Shown: piece by piece, positions 34,817 through 43,903 of the stretch
How the letters are laid out: each line of letters starts with the position of its first letter
Position numbering within the stretch: the first letter of the stretch is position 1
Origin: Zobellia barbeyronii
GTDB lineage: Bacteria > Bacteroidota > Bacteroidia > Flavobacteriales > Flavobacteriaceae
Reading direction: 5' to 3'
DNA: 64,000 nt
Assembly: GCF_018603515.1 (NCBI RefSeq)
Contig: NZ_JACATN010000003.1
Location: 496,001-560,000 of the forward strand
Translations under genes and position numbers: made by a program
Notes under the pieces: model-generated
What the model was told of the DNA's origin: nothing
The model's input: only the letters and a program-made list of their open reading frames with translations
Database searches by the model: none

Positions 34817-35824
34817 TTACCATTTTATAATAGCGCTACCCCAAGTGAAGCCACTACCAAAAGCGGCCAGAACCACTAAATCTCCTTCTTTAATTTTTCC
34901 TTTCTCCCATGCCTCAGTAAGAGCAATTGGAATTGATGCTGCGGTAGTATTACCATATTTCATGATATTATTAAAGACTTGATCATCTCCTAGACCGAAT
35001 TTCTTTTGAATAAACTGAGAAATACGCAAGTTAGCTTGGTGTGGTACCAACATATCTATGTCTTCCGGTGTAAGGTCATTGGTTTTTAAACCTTCCATTA
35101 TTACCTCACTAAATCGTACTACTGCATTTTTAAATACAAACTGACCGTTCATATGAGGATAAAATGATTCATCGTTATGATCATTATCTTCAATAATATC
35201 CGTAACCCAACGTTTTCCCATACCCGGAGCTATCAAAGATAATTCCTCTGCATGTTGTCCTTCGCTATGTAAGTGCGTAGAAAGTAGCCCTTTTGAGTTA
35301 TCTTCTTCCCTACTCAATACTGCTGCACCTGCACCATCTCCGAATATAACGGAAACAGACCTACCTCTTGTGGTCATATCAAGACCATGGGAATGCAACT
35401 CAGAACCAATTACAAGAACATTCTTGTACATACCTGTTTTAATGTACTGATCAGCTACACTTAATGCATAAATAAAACCAGAACATTGGTTTCTTACATC
35501 TAAGGCACCAACGGTTTTAATACCTAAATCTCGTTGTACCAAAACACCTGGGCCAGGAAAATAATAATCTGGACTTAGGGTAGCAAAAACAATAAAATCA
35601 ATATCGTCTTTATCAATACCTGCACGTTCAATAGCGATTTTAGCCGCTTTTACACCCATGGTTGTTGTGGTGTCCCCACCTTTAACCACGTGTCTTCTTT
35701 CTTTAATACCCGTTCGTTCTTGAATCCACGCATCGTTGGTATCCATTACCTTGGCCAAATCATCATTGGTCACTACGTTTTCGGGCACGAAGTATCCTAG
35801 TCCCGTTATTTTTGAATTATACAT
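34817..35824 (-). CDS. fabH: 3-oxoacyl-ACP synthase III (FabH-type)
   Basis: A 335-residue thiolase-fold condensing enzyme that starts fatty-acid synthesis from acyl-CoA and malonyl-ACP. The catalytic triad is C114 (VRNQCSGF), H262 (VPHQANLRI) and N292 (KYGNTTAASIP), with GDGAGAAVL before it. Flavobacteria usually carry a second fabH next to rpmF and accBC; this copy stands alone, so it may be the paralogue with a different primer preference. I start at MYNSKITGLGYF, which matches the family; an earlier in-frame start is possible. Confidence 0.9.
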   Translation of the reverse strand: MYNSKITGLGYFVPENVVTNDDLAKVMDTNDAWIQERTGIKERRHVVKGGDTTTTMGVKAAKIAIERAGIDKDDIDFIVFATLSPDYYFPGPGVLVQRDLGIKTVGALDVRNQCSGFIYALSVADQYIKTGMYKNVLVIGSELHSHGLDMTTRGRSVSVIFGDGAGAAVLSREEDNSKGLLSTHLHSEGQHAEELSLIAPGMGKRWVTDIIEDNDHNDESFYPHMNGQFVFKNAVVRFSEVIMEGLKTNDLTPEDIDMLVPHQANLRISQFIQKKFGLGDDQVFNNIMKYGNTTAASIPIALTEAWEKGKIKEGDLVVLAAFGSGFTWGSAIIKW

Positions 35825-35933
35825 AGAAGGTTTTTTTAATTTTAAAAGCAACAGCTTTAAACCATATTGCAAAGTAACCCGTAAATTTCTAAGATAAGCA
35901 AAATAAATAGCATGAATTTTGACATAATCTCAA

Positions 35934-37244
35934 TTAAGAGATGTATTGCTTATAACTATTTACTTCAATTTTAGCTTTTAGGTCGTGTAATAGATTGTAA
36001 AGACCAAAGAAAGTCCTGTTCATATACAAGAAGTGTTTAGACCCCCTATTACCATTCATTTTACGTATCTGCGTATCTTTTGAATAACGCTCACTTAAAT
36101 CGGCTATTTTGTCCCAGAAATCATCTGCACCAAAATCAAAATTCTCCTCATGGAATGGAGAAGTTAAAAGAGAAAGCATCTCTTTAAATAACCCTTTAAA
36201 GAATTTAATTTCTTCCGGAGTATCGGTTTCTGTTAGAATTTCCAACTCATACATTTTTTGTGTAAAAACCGTATCATTTTCTATATTATGCTTTTGAGCC
36301 AATTCAAAATAAGGCACATAGAACTCATCCGGAACCTCTTTAATACAACCAAAATCTATAGCTATTAAAGTATGGTCCTTACTCACTAAAAAGTTTCCCG
36401 GATGCGGATCGGCATGGACTTTTCTTAGTCCGTGAATCTGAAACATATAAAAATCCCACAGCGTCTGACCCAATTTATTACCAACTTCCTCTTCAAAATC
36501 TTTATTGGTAAACTCACTTAAATGCTGACCGGACATCCAATCCATAGTAATAATACGCTCACTAGAAAGCGCTTCATAATACTTTGGAAACTCAAGATTT
36601 TTTATAACCGCACAGCTTTCAGTTATATTAATACTTTGTTCTATTTCAAGAAAATAGTTAGTCTCTTCAATTAGCTTGTTCTCTACTTCCTTGAAATATT
36701 TGTCGGAATCTTTTCCTTTTAGATTAAACATTCTAATGGCAATGGGCTTCACCAAAGCTAAATCACTAGAAATACTTTGGGCCACTCCTGGGTACTGGAT
36801 TTTTACTGCTAATTCTTTCCCGTCTTTTGTTGCTTTATGAACTTGGCCAATACTGGCTGCATTAATACTATCCTTATCAAAAGTGTCAAACAAATCCTCA
36901 GGATACTTGCCCAAATATTTTTTAAACGTTTTCCGCACCAATGGCGCGGAAAGTGGCGGTACAGAAAATTGGGAAAGAGAAAACTTATCTACATACGCCC
37001 TAGGTAATATGTTTTTCTCCATACTAAGCATCTGCGCAACTTTAAGAGCACTACCCTTCAAACTTTTTAGTCCGTCGTAAATATCCTCCGCATTATTTTC
37101 GTTCAATTCGTTCTTATCCAACTCAGGATTAACCAACTTTTTACCAAAGTACTTCACATAGTTACCACCTATCTTCACACCCGTCTTCACCAATTTACTG
37201 GCTCTTTCTATCTTACCTGTTGGTATACTATCAAGTGTCTTCAT
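35934..37244 (-). CDS. ABC1/AarF/UbiB-family atypical kinase
   Basis: A 436-residue protein-kinase-like fold member. Family landmarks are LKGSALKVAQML (the KxGQ motif here appears as KVAQ), NAASIGQVHKA, the catalytic lysine in AVKIQYPG, VHADPHPGNF and IDFGCIKEV (the DFG-type metal motif). Family members such as UbiB/COQ8 support quinone synthesis or lipid handling through ATPase activity. It is 38 bases downstream of a TetR regulator and in the same direction, so the two probably form an operon. The KVAQ variant is a small departure from the KxGQ consensus. Confidence 0.88.
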   Translation of the reverse strand: MKTLDSIPTGKIERASKLVKTGVKIGGNYVKYFGKKLVNPELDKNELNENNAEDIYDGLKSLKGSALKVAQMLSMEKNILPRAYVDKFSLSQFSVPPLSAPLVRKTFKKYLGKYPEDLFDTFDKDSINAASIGQVHKATKDGKELAVKIQYPGVAQSISSDLALVKPIAIRMFNLKGKDSDKYFKEVENKLIEETNYFLEIEQSINITESCAVIKNLEFPKYYEALSSERIITMDWMSGQHLSEFTNKDFEEEVGNKLGQTLWDFYMFQIHGLRKVHADPHPGNFLVSKDHTLIAIDFGCIKEVPDEFYVPYFELAQKHNIENDTVFTQKMYELEILTETDTPEEIKFFKGLFKEMLSLLTSPFHEENFDFGADDFWDKIADLSERYSKDTQIRKMNGNRGSKHFLYMNRTFFGLYNLLHDLKAKIEVNSYKQYIS

Positions 37245-37282
37245 ATATTTTGTTTTGAAAGGGGGTTTCCAATGACTAGTTA

Positions 37283-37942
37283 TTAAGCAAAAGTTTCTTT
37301 GTACAGGAATTTTCCGAAATCAATAATATTATCTAACGGTGTATTATCAAATATGTCAAATATGGTGTTGATTGATTTCTCAATGGCCATATCCGTCTTT
37401 TCAAATCCTGCAGAATTATCATCCATCCAAAATTTAAGAACGAACAAGAACTGCAACCAGGCTCCTTCTGAAAAAAGTTGTGGATTATATTTTGTGATTT
37501 TCAGGTTCTTTTCTGCATTTGCATCGTCTATAAGGCCTGTTGCAAAACCTTTAATATGCTTGCGCAGCCCTTTTAGCTGTTCCAGATTTTTGAGTGTACT
37601 GCTGTTCTGCTTTAAAGAAAATAGAACATAGCTCCTATTTAGAGTAAGCATCTCAAAGAAGGTATAGAAAAAAGTAAGCATTTTCTCCTTGTTCGAAAAA
37701 CCTTCGTACTCCTTGTTTTTGTTCAGAAGAGCTTCCGTATTGGTGTAGAATTTATTCCAAATCTCCTTCTGTAAACTCTCTACAGAACCAAAAAAGGCAT
37801 AAAAATCCGCCTCAGGAACCTTATTCTCTTTACAGAACTTGTAAATAGATTTAGGAACACTCTCGTGCTCCAAAACATAATCCATATACATTCCTATAAT
37901 ATCATCTTCTGTAACTTTTTTTGTTTTCGTTTTCGCTACCAT
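37283..37942 (-). CDS. TetR-family transcriptional regulator
   Basis: A 219-residue TetR-like regulator. The N-terminal helix-turn-helix is short and divergent (ESVPKSIYKFCKENKVPEADFYAFFGSVESL), typical of the flavobacterial TetR group that precedes ABC1 kinases, and the rest is an all-helical ligand/dimer domain (about 65-215). It is upstream of, and 38 bases from, the ABC1 kinase gene, so it may regulate that gene or both. The ligand is unknown. I use ATG 37942 because MVAKTKTKK is the natural opening. Confidence 0.78.
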   Translation of the reverse strand: MVAKTKTKKVTEDDIIGMYMDYVLEHESVPKSIYKFCKENKVPEADFYAFFGSVESLQKEIWNKFYTNTEALLNKNKEYEGFSNKEKMLTFFYTFFEMLTLNRSYVLFSLKQNSSTLKNLEQLKGLRKHIKGFATGLIDDANAEKNLKITKYNPQLFSEGAWLQFLFVLKFWMDDNSAGFEKTDMAIEKSINTIFDIFDNTPLDNIIDFGKFLYKETFA

Positions 37943-38023
37943 TTTGAACAATTTTATATATTAAAATTACGTCTAAAGTGCCGCATTTACTGTTAACGGT
38001 ATACCAATTTTATTGTATAACAC

Positions 38024-38053
38024 AAAACGTGCTTCCCGGAGAAAGCACGTTTT
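38024..38053. terminator. Orphan hairpin in the TetR-htpG gap
   Basis: A perfect 11-bp stem (AAAACGTGCTT / AAGCACGTTTT) with an 8-base loop between two divergent genes, where neither gene needs a terminator. The T tract is only four bases on either strand. It may end a small minus-strand transcript starting near a TATCTTTG at 38138-38145 (minus). Confidence 0.5.
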
Positions 38054-38137
38054 AAAACAACCTAACCAATAAATGATTATAAACATGATCTTGATTAAAA
38101 ACTCTCTCTTTCACAGCAATCTTAATCACATCTCCTA

Positions 38138-38145
38138 CAAAGATA
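38138..38145 (-). promoter_or_regulatory. Isolated -7-like element (TATCTTTG on the minus strand)
   Basis: CAAAGATA on the plus strand matches TAnnTTTG on the minus strand in the 422-base gap between the TetR gene and htpG. No TTG element is seen at the right distance. It could serve the TetR gene with a leader of about 190 bases, or a short RNA ending at 38024-38053. The rest of the gap shows nothing else. Confidence 0.3.
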
Positions 38146-38364
38146 TAAAATGTTTAACAATTTTAAAAATAAATTAAACAAAATAAATTATCGTACTCAT
38201 TTCGTCACACTAATATGTCAGTTTGTCATAGTCTTCATATGTGGTATTTTTTTTGACAACTACCATGCAGGTAAACACTACCAGATTCTTCTATGCAGAA
38301 GAATGAAACTAAGTATTAAACAAAGTTCAAGCTCTGGCGAGAACATTTCTAAAATTTATAATTT

Positions 38365-40257
38365 ATGTCTACAGGTAAAATCAATGTTTCGGTGGAAAAC
38401 ATTTTTCCGCTGATAAAGAAATTTTTGTACAGTGACCACGAGATCTTTTTAAGAGAGCTCATATCTAATGCAACAGATGCTACCTTAAAATTAAAACACC
38501 TTACCTCTATTGGAGAAGCCAAAGTAGAATACGGTAACCCAATGATTGAGGTTAAGATTGATAAAGAAGGTAAAAAAATACACATTACAGACCAAGGTAT
38601 TGGTATGACCGAAGACGAGGTCAAAAAATACATTAACGAGCTTGCCTTTTCTGGTGCTGAAGAATTCTTGAACAAATATGAAGATGGTGCTAAGGAAAGC
38701 GGCATTATAGGTCATTTTGGTCTTGGTTTCTATTCTGCCTTTATGGTGGCCGAGAAAGTAGAGATTAGTACCAAGAGCTTTAAAGAAGGTTCTGAAGCAG
38801 TTCTATGGAGTTGTGATGGTTCTCCAAACTTTACATTAGAGCCAGGTGAAAAACAAGATCGTGGTACAGAGATTATTCTTCATATTGCCGAAGATTCTAC
38901 GGAGTTCCTAGAAGAAGGCCGTATCAATGAGCTTTTAAACAAGTATAACAAGTTCATGCCTATTCCTATTAAGTTTGGTATGAAAACGGAAACTTTACCT
39001 AAGCCAGAAGATGCTAAGGAAGAGGATCCTGCACCTACACAAGAAGTAGATAATATCATTAACAACCCTAACCCAGCTTGGACTAAACAACCAGCGGATT
39101 TAGATGCTGATGACTACAAAAACTTCTACCGTGAGTTATACCCAATGCAGTTTGAGGAACCTTTGTTCCATATTCACTTAAATGTAGACTACCCTTTTAA
39201 CCTTACCGGTATTCTGTATTTTCCAAAGATGACCAATGATCTTAACCAACAGAAAGATCGTATACAACTGTATCAAAACCAAGTTTTTGTTACCGATAAC
39301 GTAGAAGGTATTGTACCAGAATTCTTGACTATGTTGCGTGGTGTAATTGATTCTCCGGACATTCCTTTGAACGTTTCTAGATCATACCTTCAAGCAGATG
39401 GCGCGGTAAAGAAAATCTCTTCGTACATCTCTAGAAAAGTTGCCGATAAATTAAATTCACTCTTCAAAAACAGTAGAGAAGAATTTGAGCAGAAGTGGAA
39501 CGATATTAAAATCGTTATTGAATACGGAATGCTTAGCGATGATAAATTCTTTGAAAAAGCAGACAAGTTTGCACTCTACCCTACTGTAGATGGCAAGTAT
39601 TTTACTTTTGAAGAACTTCAGGAAAAACTTAAAGGAAACCAAACGGATAAAGACGATAAACTTGTAGTTCTTTATGCTTCTGACGAGGTTGCTCAGCACA
39701 GTTATATTGAAGCTGCAAAAGCTAAAGGATATGAAGTTCTATTGATGGATTCTCCTATTATTGGTCATTTAATGCAGAAATTGGAAACGTCTAAAGAGAA
39801 GCTTTCTTTTGCCCGTGTAGATGCAGACCATTTGGATAACCTTATCAAAAAAGAGGAAAATCAAATCTCTAAATTATCCGACGAGGAAAAAGAAACTCTT
39901 AAAAAGAATCTTGAGGAAGTAATAACAGATAAGAGTTACACCGTTCAGCTAGAAGCTATGGATAGCGATGCTTCTCCTTTTATCATTACTGAGCCCGAGT
40001 TTATGCGTCGTATGAAAGAGATGCAACAGACCGGTGGCGGTGGCGGTATGTTTGGTATGGGTGCTATGCCAGATATGTACAACCTTATCGTAAACACAAA
40101 TTCTGAATTGGTAGGTGAAATATTAAATACCAAAACAGCTAAGAAACGTGAAAGGTTAATTAGCCAGTCTATTGATTTGGCCCGTCTTTCAAAAGGCCTA
40201 TTAAAAGGTGAAGAATTGACAAACTTTATTAAGCGTAGCTACGAGATGGTGAAGTAA
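38365..40257 (+). CDS. htpG: Molecular chaperone HtpG (Hsp90)
   Basis: A 630-residue Hsp90. The N-terminal ATPase domain has ELISNATDATLKL (catalytic Glu and Asn), DQGIGMTEDEV and GHFGLGFYSAFMVAEKV. The middle domain contains the conserved RGVIDSPDIPLNVSR segment, whose arginine completes ATP hydrolysis, and a C-terminal dimerisation domain follows. A glycine- and methionine-rich stretch (QTGGGGGMFGMGAMP) near residue 560 is unusual but occurs in related species. It is a single gene with a strong terminator. Confidence 0.96.
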   Translation: MSTGKINVSVENIFPLIKKFLYSDHEIFLRELISNATDATLKLKHLTSIGEAKVEYGNPMIEVKIDKEGKKIHITDQGIGMTEDEVKKYINELAFSGAEEFLNKYEDGAKESGIIGHFGLGFYSAFMVAEKVEISTKSFKEGSEAVLWSCDGSPNFTLEPGEKQDRGTEIILHIAEDSTEFLEEGRINELLNKYNKFMPIPIKFGMKTETLPKPEDAKEEDPAPTQEVDNIINNPNPAWTKQPADLDADDYKNFYRELYPMQFEEPLFHIHLNVDYPFNLTGILYFPKMTNDLNQQKDRIQLYQNQVFVTDNVEGIVPEFLTMLRGVIDSPDIPLNVSRSYLQADGAVKKISSYISRKVADKLNSLFKNSREEFEQKWNDIKIVIEYGMLSDDKFFEKADKFALYPTVDGKYFTFEELQEKLKGNQTDKDDKLVVLYASDEVAQHSYIEAAKAKGYEVLLMDSPIIGHLMQKLETSKEKLSFARVDADHLDNLIKKEENQISKLSDEEKETLKKNLEEVITDKSYTVQLEAMDSDASPFIITEPEFMRRMKEMQQTGGGGGMFGMGAMPDMYNLIVNTNSELVGEILNTKTAKKRERLISQSIDLARLSKGLLKGEELTNFIKRSYEMVK

Positions 40258-40277
40258 CTTAAAACAAATACACTTAC

Positions 40278-40317
40278 AAAAACGTCCAATTGCTGAGTTC
40301 AGCGATTGGACGTTTTT
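40278..40317 (+). terminator. Terminator after htpG
   Basis: A long stem (AAAAACGTCCAATTGCTGA pairing with TCAGCGATTGGACGTTTTT, one mismatch) followed by six T residues, 20 bases after the htpG stop. The remaining 310 bases to the start region of the next gene show no other feature except the palindrome at 40629-40642. Confidence 0.9.
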
Positions 40318-40628
40318 TCTTGTAAAATTTATATCTTCAGCAAAAATATGCGAGGGTATAGGATTACATGAAGAATCTGGTTGAAATTCCCTTCTGGTAT
40401 TATCCACAATAATTCTATTACGAGATAATTAAGTTTTTATTGACTTGAAAAAATACAATACTATCTGGTTTACAATTACATAGATATTGTTCCTTTAAAT
40501 TTATATCATGTTAAAATTCAATCATTTATTCTGCTATAAATCTAAAAAAGTTCTATTTTGTACTATTTCCCTTTCTTTAGTCAATAATGTTAAAGAACTT
40601 TGAAGAAAGAAAATATTTACATCGTTTT

Positions 40629-40642
40629 AAGTTGAGCAACTT
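40629..40642 (+). promoter_or_regulatory. Palindrome upstream of the cupin-like gene
   Basis: AAGTTG-AG-CAACTT, a perfect 6-bp inverted repeat with a 2-base spacer, 48 bases before the ATG at 40691. It might be a regulator site; no other copy was noticed. Confidence 0.35.
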
Positions 40643-40690
40643 ACTTTGTACAAGAAATTGCTCCGGTTACGAAAACAAAGTATATTTTTT

Positions 40691-41065
40691 ATGGTTATTA
40701 CAGAACTTAATCCAAGGGGCCAATTTGAAAATTGGGATAAAAAGAAGCTGAAAGAAATCAAAGAAAAAAAATTTGATAATAAAATCGGTAATATCCTTTT
40801 TGAAAATAATGAACTTATTCTAAGCGAAATTGCCCTAAAACCAAAAGAACGTTTGCCTTTTAGATTGCACCAACGTGACTGTAGCTGCACTAGTTTTACT
40901 GATGGCCTTCTAATTTCGCGAAATATTAATGGCCAAATAGCGCTGTTACGTATTGAAAAAGCCAAGTGTTTCTATTGGACCAGTAATAATGGAGAAATGA
41001 TTAATGACCTTGAAAATATTGGAGAGAACACAGTCATAATTAAGATATTAGAAATGAAACCTTAA
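40691..41065 (+). CDS. Cupin-like protein, degenerate metal site
   Basis: A 124-residue protein with cupin-type beta strands. The middle reads ELILSEIALKPKERLPFRLHQRDCSCTSFTDG, parallel to the conserved EPGERVPFHRH region of cupins, and the end INDLENIGENTVIIKILEM matches the LENIGDTPL closing strand of BauB-like cupins. Only one of the usual histidines remains (RLH), and a CSC pair replaces part of the site, so metal binding is doubtful. It is encoded alone, convergent with the inositol oxygenase gene. I start at ATG 40691. The fold call is an inference from pattern. Confidence 0.6.
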   Translation: MVITELNPRGQFENWDKKKLKEIKEKKFDNKIGNILFENNELILSEIALKPKERLPFRLHQRDCSCTSFTDGLLISRNINGQIALLRIEKAKCFYWTSNNGEMINDLENIGENTVIIKILEMKP

Positions 41066-41119
41066 CGGCTACTCCAGACAGTGCAAAGCAACCGTTTCAA
41101 AATATTTTCCGATTGAATA

Positions 41120-41929
41120 TTACCAATAAATAGGTCCTTTTCCCAAGTATTTTTCAGCAATTGGTTGGTAATAATCTCTTACATCCTCTAAATCATAGAT
41201 TTTTTGACACTTTGTATACAGGTCATATTTATTAAAATCTTTAATAAGCTCTAGATATTCCTTATCTCCTTCATTTAGAAGTTCTTTATAACTCCCGCCT
41301 GTGTGCCAAGGGTAAAAAGAGTGGTAACGTATCATAACCATAGCCTCTTTTGGCAAATTGTTTTCCTTATGGTTTGAAAGAACTTGAAACAGATACTCAT
41401 CATGGCCCCAAGCCAAATCAAGATTATCCATACCACATCCTTTTTCGTAAATCCCTGTTGGTGTATTATAACGAGCATCTGCCATATCTGGATTCAACTT
41501 ATTAAACTCAGGATAGACACACGTATCCGGTAATTCGCAGCCTACTACAAATACATCTCCAACAGTTCCCCATTGCTCATCTTGGCTGGTACCATCTTCA
41601 TCGCTTCCCCAAAGAAACATCACTTTTCCTAAATCGTGAATAAGACCTGTAAGTTGCATCCAATCCGGACGGTTGTCTGCCCTAATAGCTTCTGCGCTTT
41701 GGATTAAGTGCTGTACGTTAGGTAAATCCAAATCTGGATCACTTACATCTATTAAATCATTCAAGTGCCCCATAGCCTCCCATAAATCCATAGGCTTGTC
41801 ATACGTCAAATATTTCTTATGCATACCTTGGACATAGTCTACAGTTTGCTTTTTACGCATTTTTCTATAATGCTCCTTAACAGCCGCCGACACATCTACA
41901 GCCTCATAATCTCTGAACGTTTTTTCCAT
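41120..41929 (-). CDS. Inositol oxygenase (myo-inositol cleavage)
   Basis: A 269-residue MIOX, a mixed-valence di-iron HD-domain enzyme that converts myo-inositol and O2 to D-glucuronate. Motifs across the length are conserved: KYLTYDKPMDLWEAMGHLNDLIDVSDPD, LTGLIHDLGKVMFLWG with the metal HD pair, WGTVGDVFVVGCEL, AWGHDEYLFQVL and MIRYHSFYPWHTGG (further iron histidines). Bacterial MIOX is uncommon, but it occurs in Bacteroidota. It lies 44 bases downstream of a sodium symporter gene in the same direction, so uptake and oxidation are likely co-transcribed. I start at MEKTF; a TTG three codons earlier is possible. Confidence 0.93.
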   Translation of the reverse strand: MEKTFRDYEAVDVSAAVKEHYRKMRKKQTVDYVQGMHKKYLTYDKPMDLWEAMGHLNDLIDVSDPDLDLPNVQHLIQSAEAIRADNRPDWMQLTGLIHDLGKVMFLWGSDEDGTSQDEQWGTVGDVFVVGCELPDTCVYPEFNKLNPDMADARYNTPTGIYEKGCGMDNLDLAWGHDEYLFQVLSNHKENNLPKEAMVMIRYHSFYPWHTGGSYKELLNEGDKEYLELIKDFNKYDLYTKCQKIYDLEDVRDYYQPIAEKYLGKGPIYW

Positions 41930-41973
41930 CTTTAACAATTTAATTTTAAACTACATACAACAACTATTTTAGT

Positions 41974-43572
41974 TTACACATTGCCTAAAACAAGGTACAA
42001 AATAATCGTAAATGTCACTAGAAAGAGACTAAAAGGCTTTGCATACCTCCATGGTTTGAGGTTCAAAATACCTGCATCTTTCATTATAAATCTTTCTTCT
42101 TTCTTTCCAAAGGCCGACACCACGTGCATAACTAAAATATTCAGTACAAACTCTATTCCCCAAATATGTATAAAATGAAGATTCACTTCAATTATATAAT
42201 ACATAACCACATAGAATACCAAACCGAACATTAGTCCCGCTTTTGCCCCTATAGCGGTAACTCTTGGGAATAAGAATCCAGCAATAATTACACTGGCAAT
42301 GGGTATAAAAAATATTCCGTTAAGCTGCTGTAGCAGTTGATAAAGGCCATCAGGTGCATTTGCCACAAACGGTGCTATGCCTATTGCCAGAACCGCCAAA
42401 ATAGCAGATGTACTTTTACCTATGATTACTAGTTTTTTATCACTTGCATCTTTCTGAATATATTTTTTAAAAACATCTAAACTAAAAACGGTAGCCGCAC
42501 TGTTCAATGCGCTATTGAACGTACTTAAAATAGCGCCCATCATTACCGCAACAAAGAAGCCTGTTAGCCATAGTGGCAATACTTTTTTTACCAAAAGTGG
42601 ATATACATTATCTGGATTATCATAAAGACTCTCTCCAAAATAATAAAAACCGATAAGACCTGGTAGTACAATTACTAAAGGAACCAATATCTTAAGCAAA
42701 CCGGTATATAACAGTCCTTTTTGAGCTTCTTTTAGATTTACCGCCCCCAATACCCTTTGGATAATAGATTGATGCATGGTCCAGAAATAAATCTGATTTA
42801 TCATAAGACCTGTAAACAAAACTTCAAAAGGTAATATGGCGGAACGTGCTCCCTCTCCTACTCCAGATTCATCACTTACTACATTGAATTTATCTGGACT
42901 ATGGTTAAAAACTGTTGTCATTCCTTCAAACACATTTCCATCTCCAATGCTCAATAATGCCAAAATGGGAACCAACAGACCAGCAACTAAGAGACCAAAT
43001 CCGTTTATTGTATCTGTATAAGCTACCATTTTCAATCCTCCAAAAATGGCATATATAGCACCAATGGTACCTACTACTAAAATGGTTATCCATATACCCT
43101 CACTTTGGGTAACGTTCAATAGTTCCGAGATTTCAAAAATTGCTTCAATATTCAAGGCTCCTGTATACAACACAATGGGCAGCAAAGTGGCCACGAATGA
43201 AATAATTAAAAGTAATGCAACAAAGGTACGAGTGAGACCGTCAAAGCGTTTTTCTAAAAACTCTGGAATAGTAGTCAGTCCCATTTTTAAATACCGCGGT
43301 GCAAAATACAAGGCTGCAATAACCAAAGCTAAAGCAGATGTAACTTCCCAAGCAACAATAATTGCTCCGTTCCTATAGGCAGAACCGTTCATACCCACCA
43401 AATGTTCCGTAGAAATATTGGTCAATAATAATGAGCCGGCAATTACAATTCCCGTTAACGATCTACCTCCTAAAAAGTAACCGTCTTTGGTATTCAGTTT
43501 ATCGCGCCTAAGCTTATATGTAGCATAAAAAGCGACAAAACCTGTAAAGAGTAAAAATGTCAATAACGCCAT
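41974..43572 (-). CDS. Sodium:solute symporter, probably for inositol
   Basis: A 532-residue SSS/SGLT-type transporter with about fourteen helices. It has FLGGRSLTGIVIAGSLLLTNIST (helix 1-2 Na region), NGFGLLVAGLLVPI, the QSIIQRVLGAVNLKEAQKG loop and STFNSALNSAATVFSLDVF (Na2 site serines). The family includes sugar and inositol carriers. Coupling to the inositol oxygenase gene downstream suggests myo-inositol as the cargo; this is inference from context. Nothing else is in the operon. The 331 bases upstream hold a 20-bp palindrome (43668-43687) and no visible TAnnTTTG box. Confidence 0.88.
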   Translation of the reverse strand: MALLTFLLFTGFVAFYATYKLRRDKLNTKDGYFLGGRSLTGIVIAGSLLLTNISTEHLVGMNGSAYRNGAIIVAWEVTSALALVIAALYFAPRYLKMGLTTIPEFLEKRFDGLTRTFVALLLIISFVATLLPIVLYTGALNIEAIFEISELLNVTQSEGIWITILVVGTIGAIYAIFGGLKMVAYTDTINGFGLLVAGLLVPILALLSIGDGNVFEGMTTVFNHSPDKFNVVSDESGVGEGARSAILPFEVLFTGLMINQIYFWTMHQSIIQRVLGAVNLKEAQKGLLYTGLLKILVPLVIVLPGLIGFYYFGESLYDNPDNVYPLLVKKVLPLWLTGFFVAVMMGAILSTFNSALNSAATVFSLDVFKKYIQKDASDKKLVIIGKSTSAILAVLAIGIAPFVANAPDGLYQLLQQLNGIFFIPIASVIIAGFLFPRVTAIGAKAGLMFGLVFYVVMYYIIEVNLHFIHIWGIEFVLNILVMHVVSAFGKKEERFIMKDAGILNLKPWRYAKPFSLFLVTFTIILYLVLGNV

Positions 43573-43667
43573 AAAAGGGACCTGTGGGGATTAAATAGCA
43601 AATAATTACCATGCTTAAGTATCAAATAAACATAAATAAAATGAATAAATTACAATATTCCTAAATT

Positions 43668-43687
43668 TTTCGTGTGCGCAAACGAAA
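43668..43687 (-). promoter_or_regulatory. LacI-type palindromic operator candidate upstream of the inositol operon
   Basis: TTTCGTGTGCGCAAACGAAA is a 20-bp palindrome with one mismatched pair and a central C-G step, the hallmark of LacI/GalR-family operators. It is 96 bases upstream of the symporter start and 217 bases before the divergent gene at 43904. No LacI-type regulator is in the window. Confidence 0.5.
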
Positions 43688-43903
43688 CTTTATGATTTAA
43701 ACGCACCCATCTCGCTAAAACACAGTTTATAAAAATAAAGACTAGTTACCAATAGCACTTTTGTCCTTCATAGGTAAAACAGCTTTACCCATATTAGCAA
43801 CCCTATCTCCACTAATGAAACAGCCAAAAAATACCAGAAATCCAGTATTTTATAATTTGTAGTGGGTTTGTACTTTAGCACCGAACCACAAACAATCTTT
43901 AAC

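Noticed and set aside
38150-38413. An 87-codon plus-strand frame overlapping the htpG start
   Set aside because: It overlaps htpG in another frame and has no recognisable domain; the hydrophobic stretch fits AT-rich intergenic sequence.
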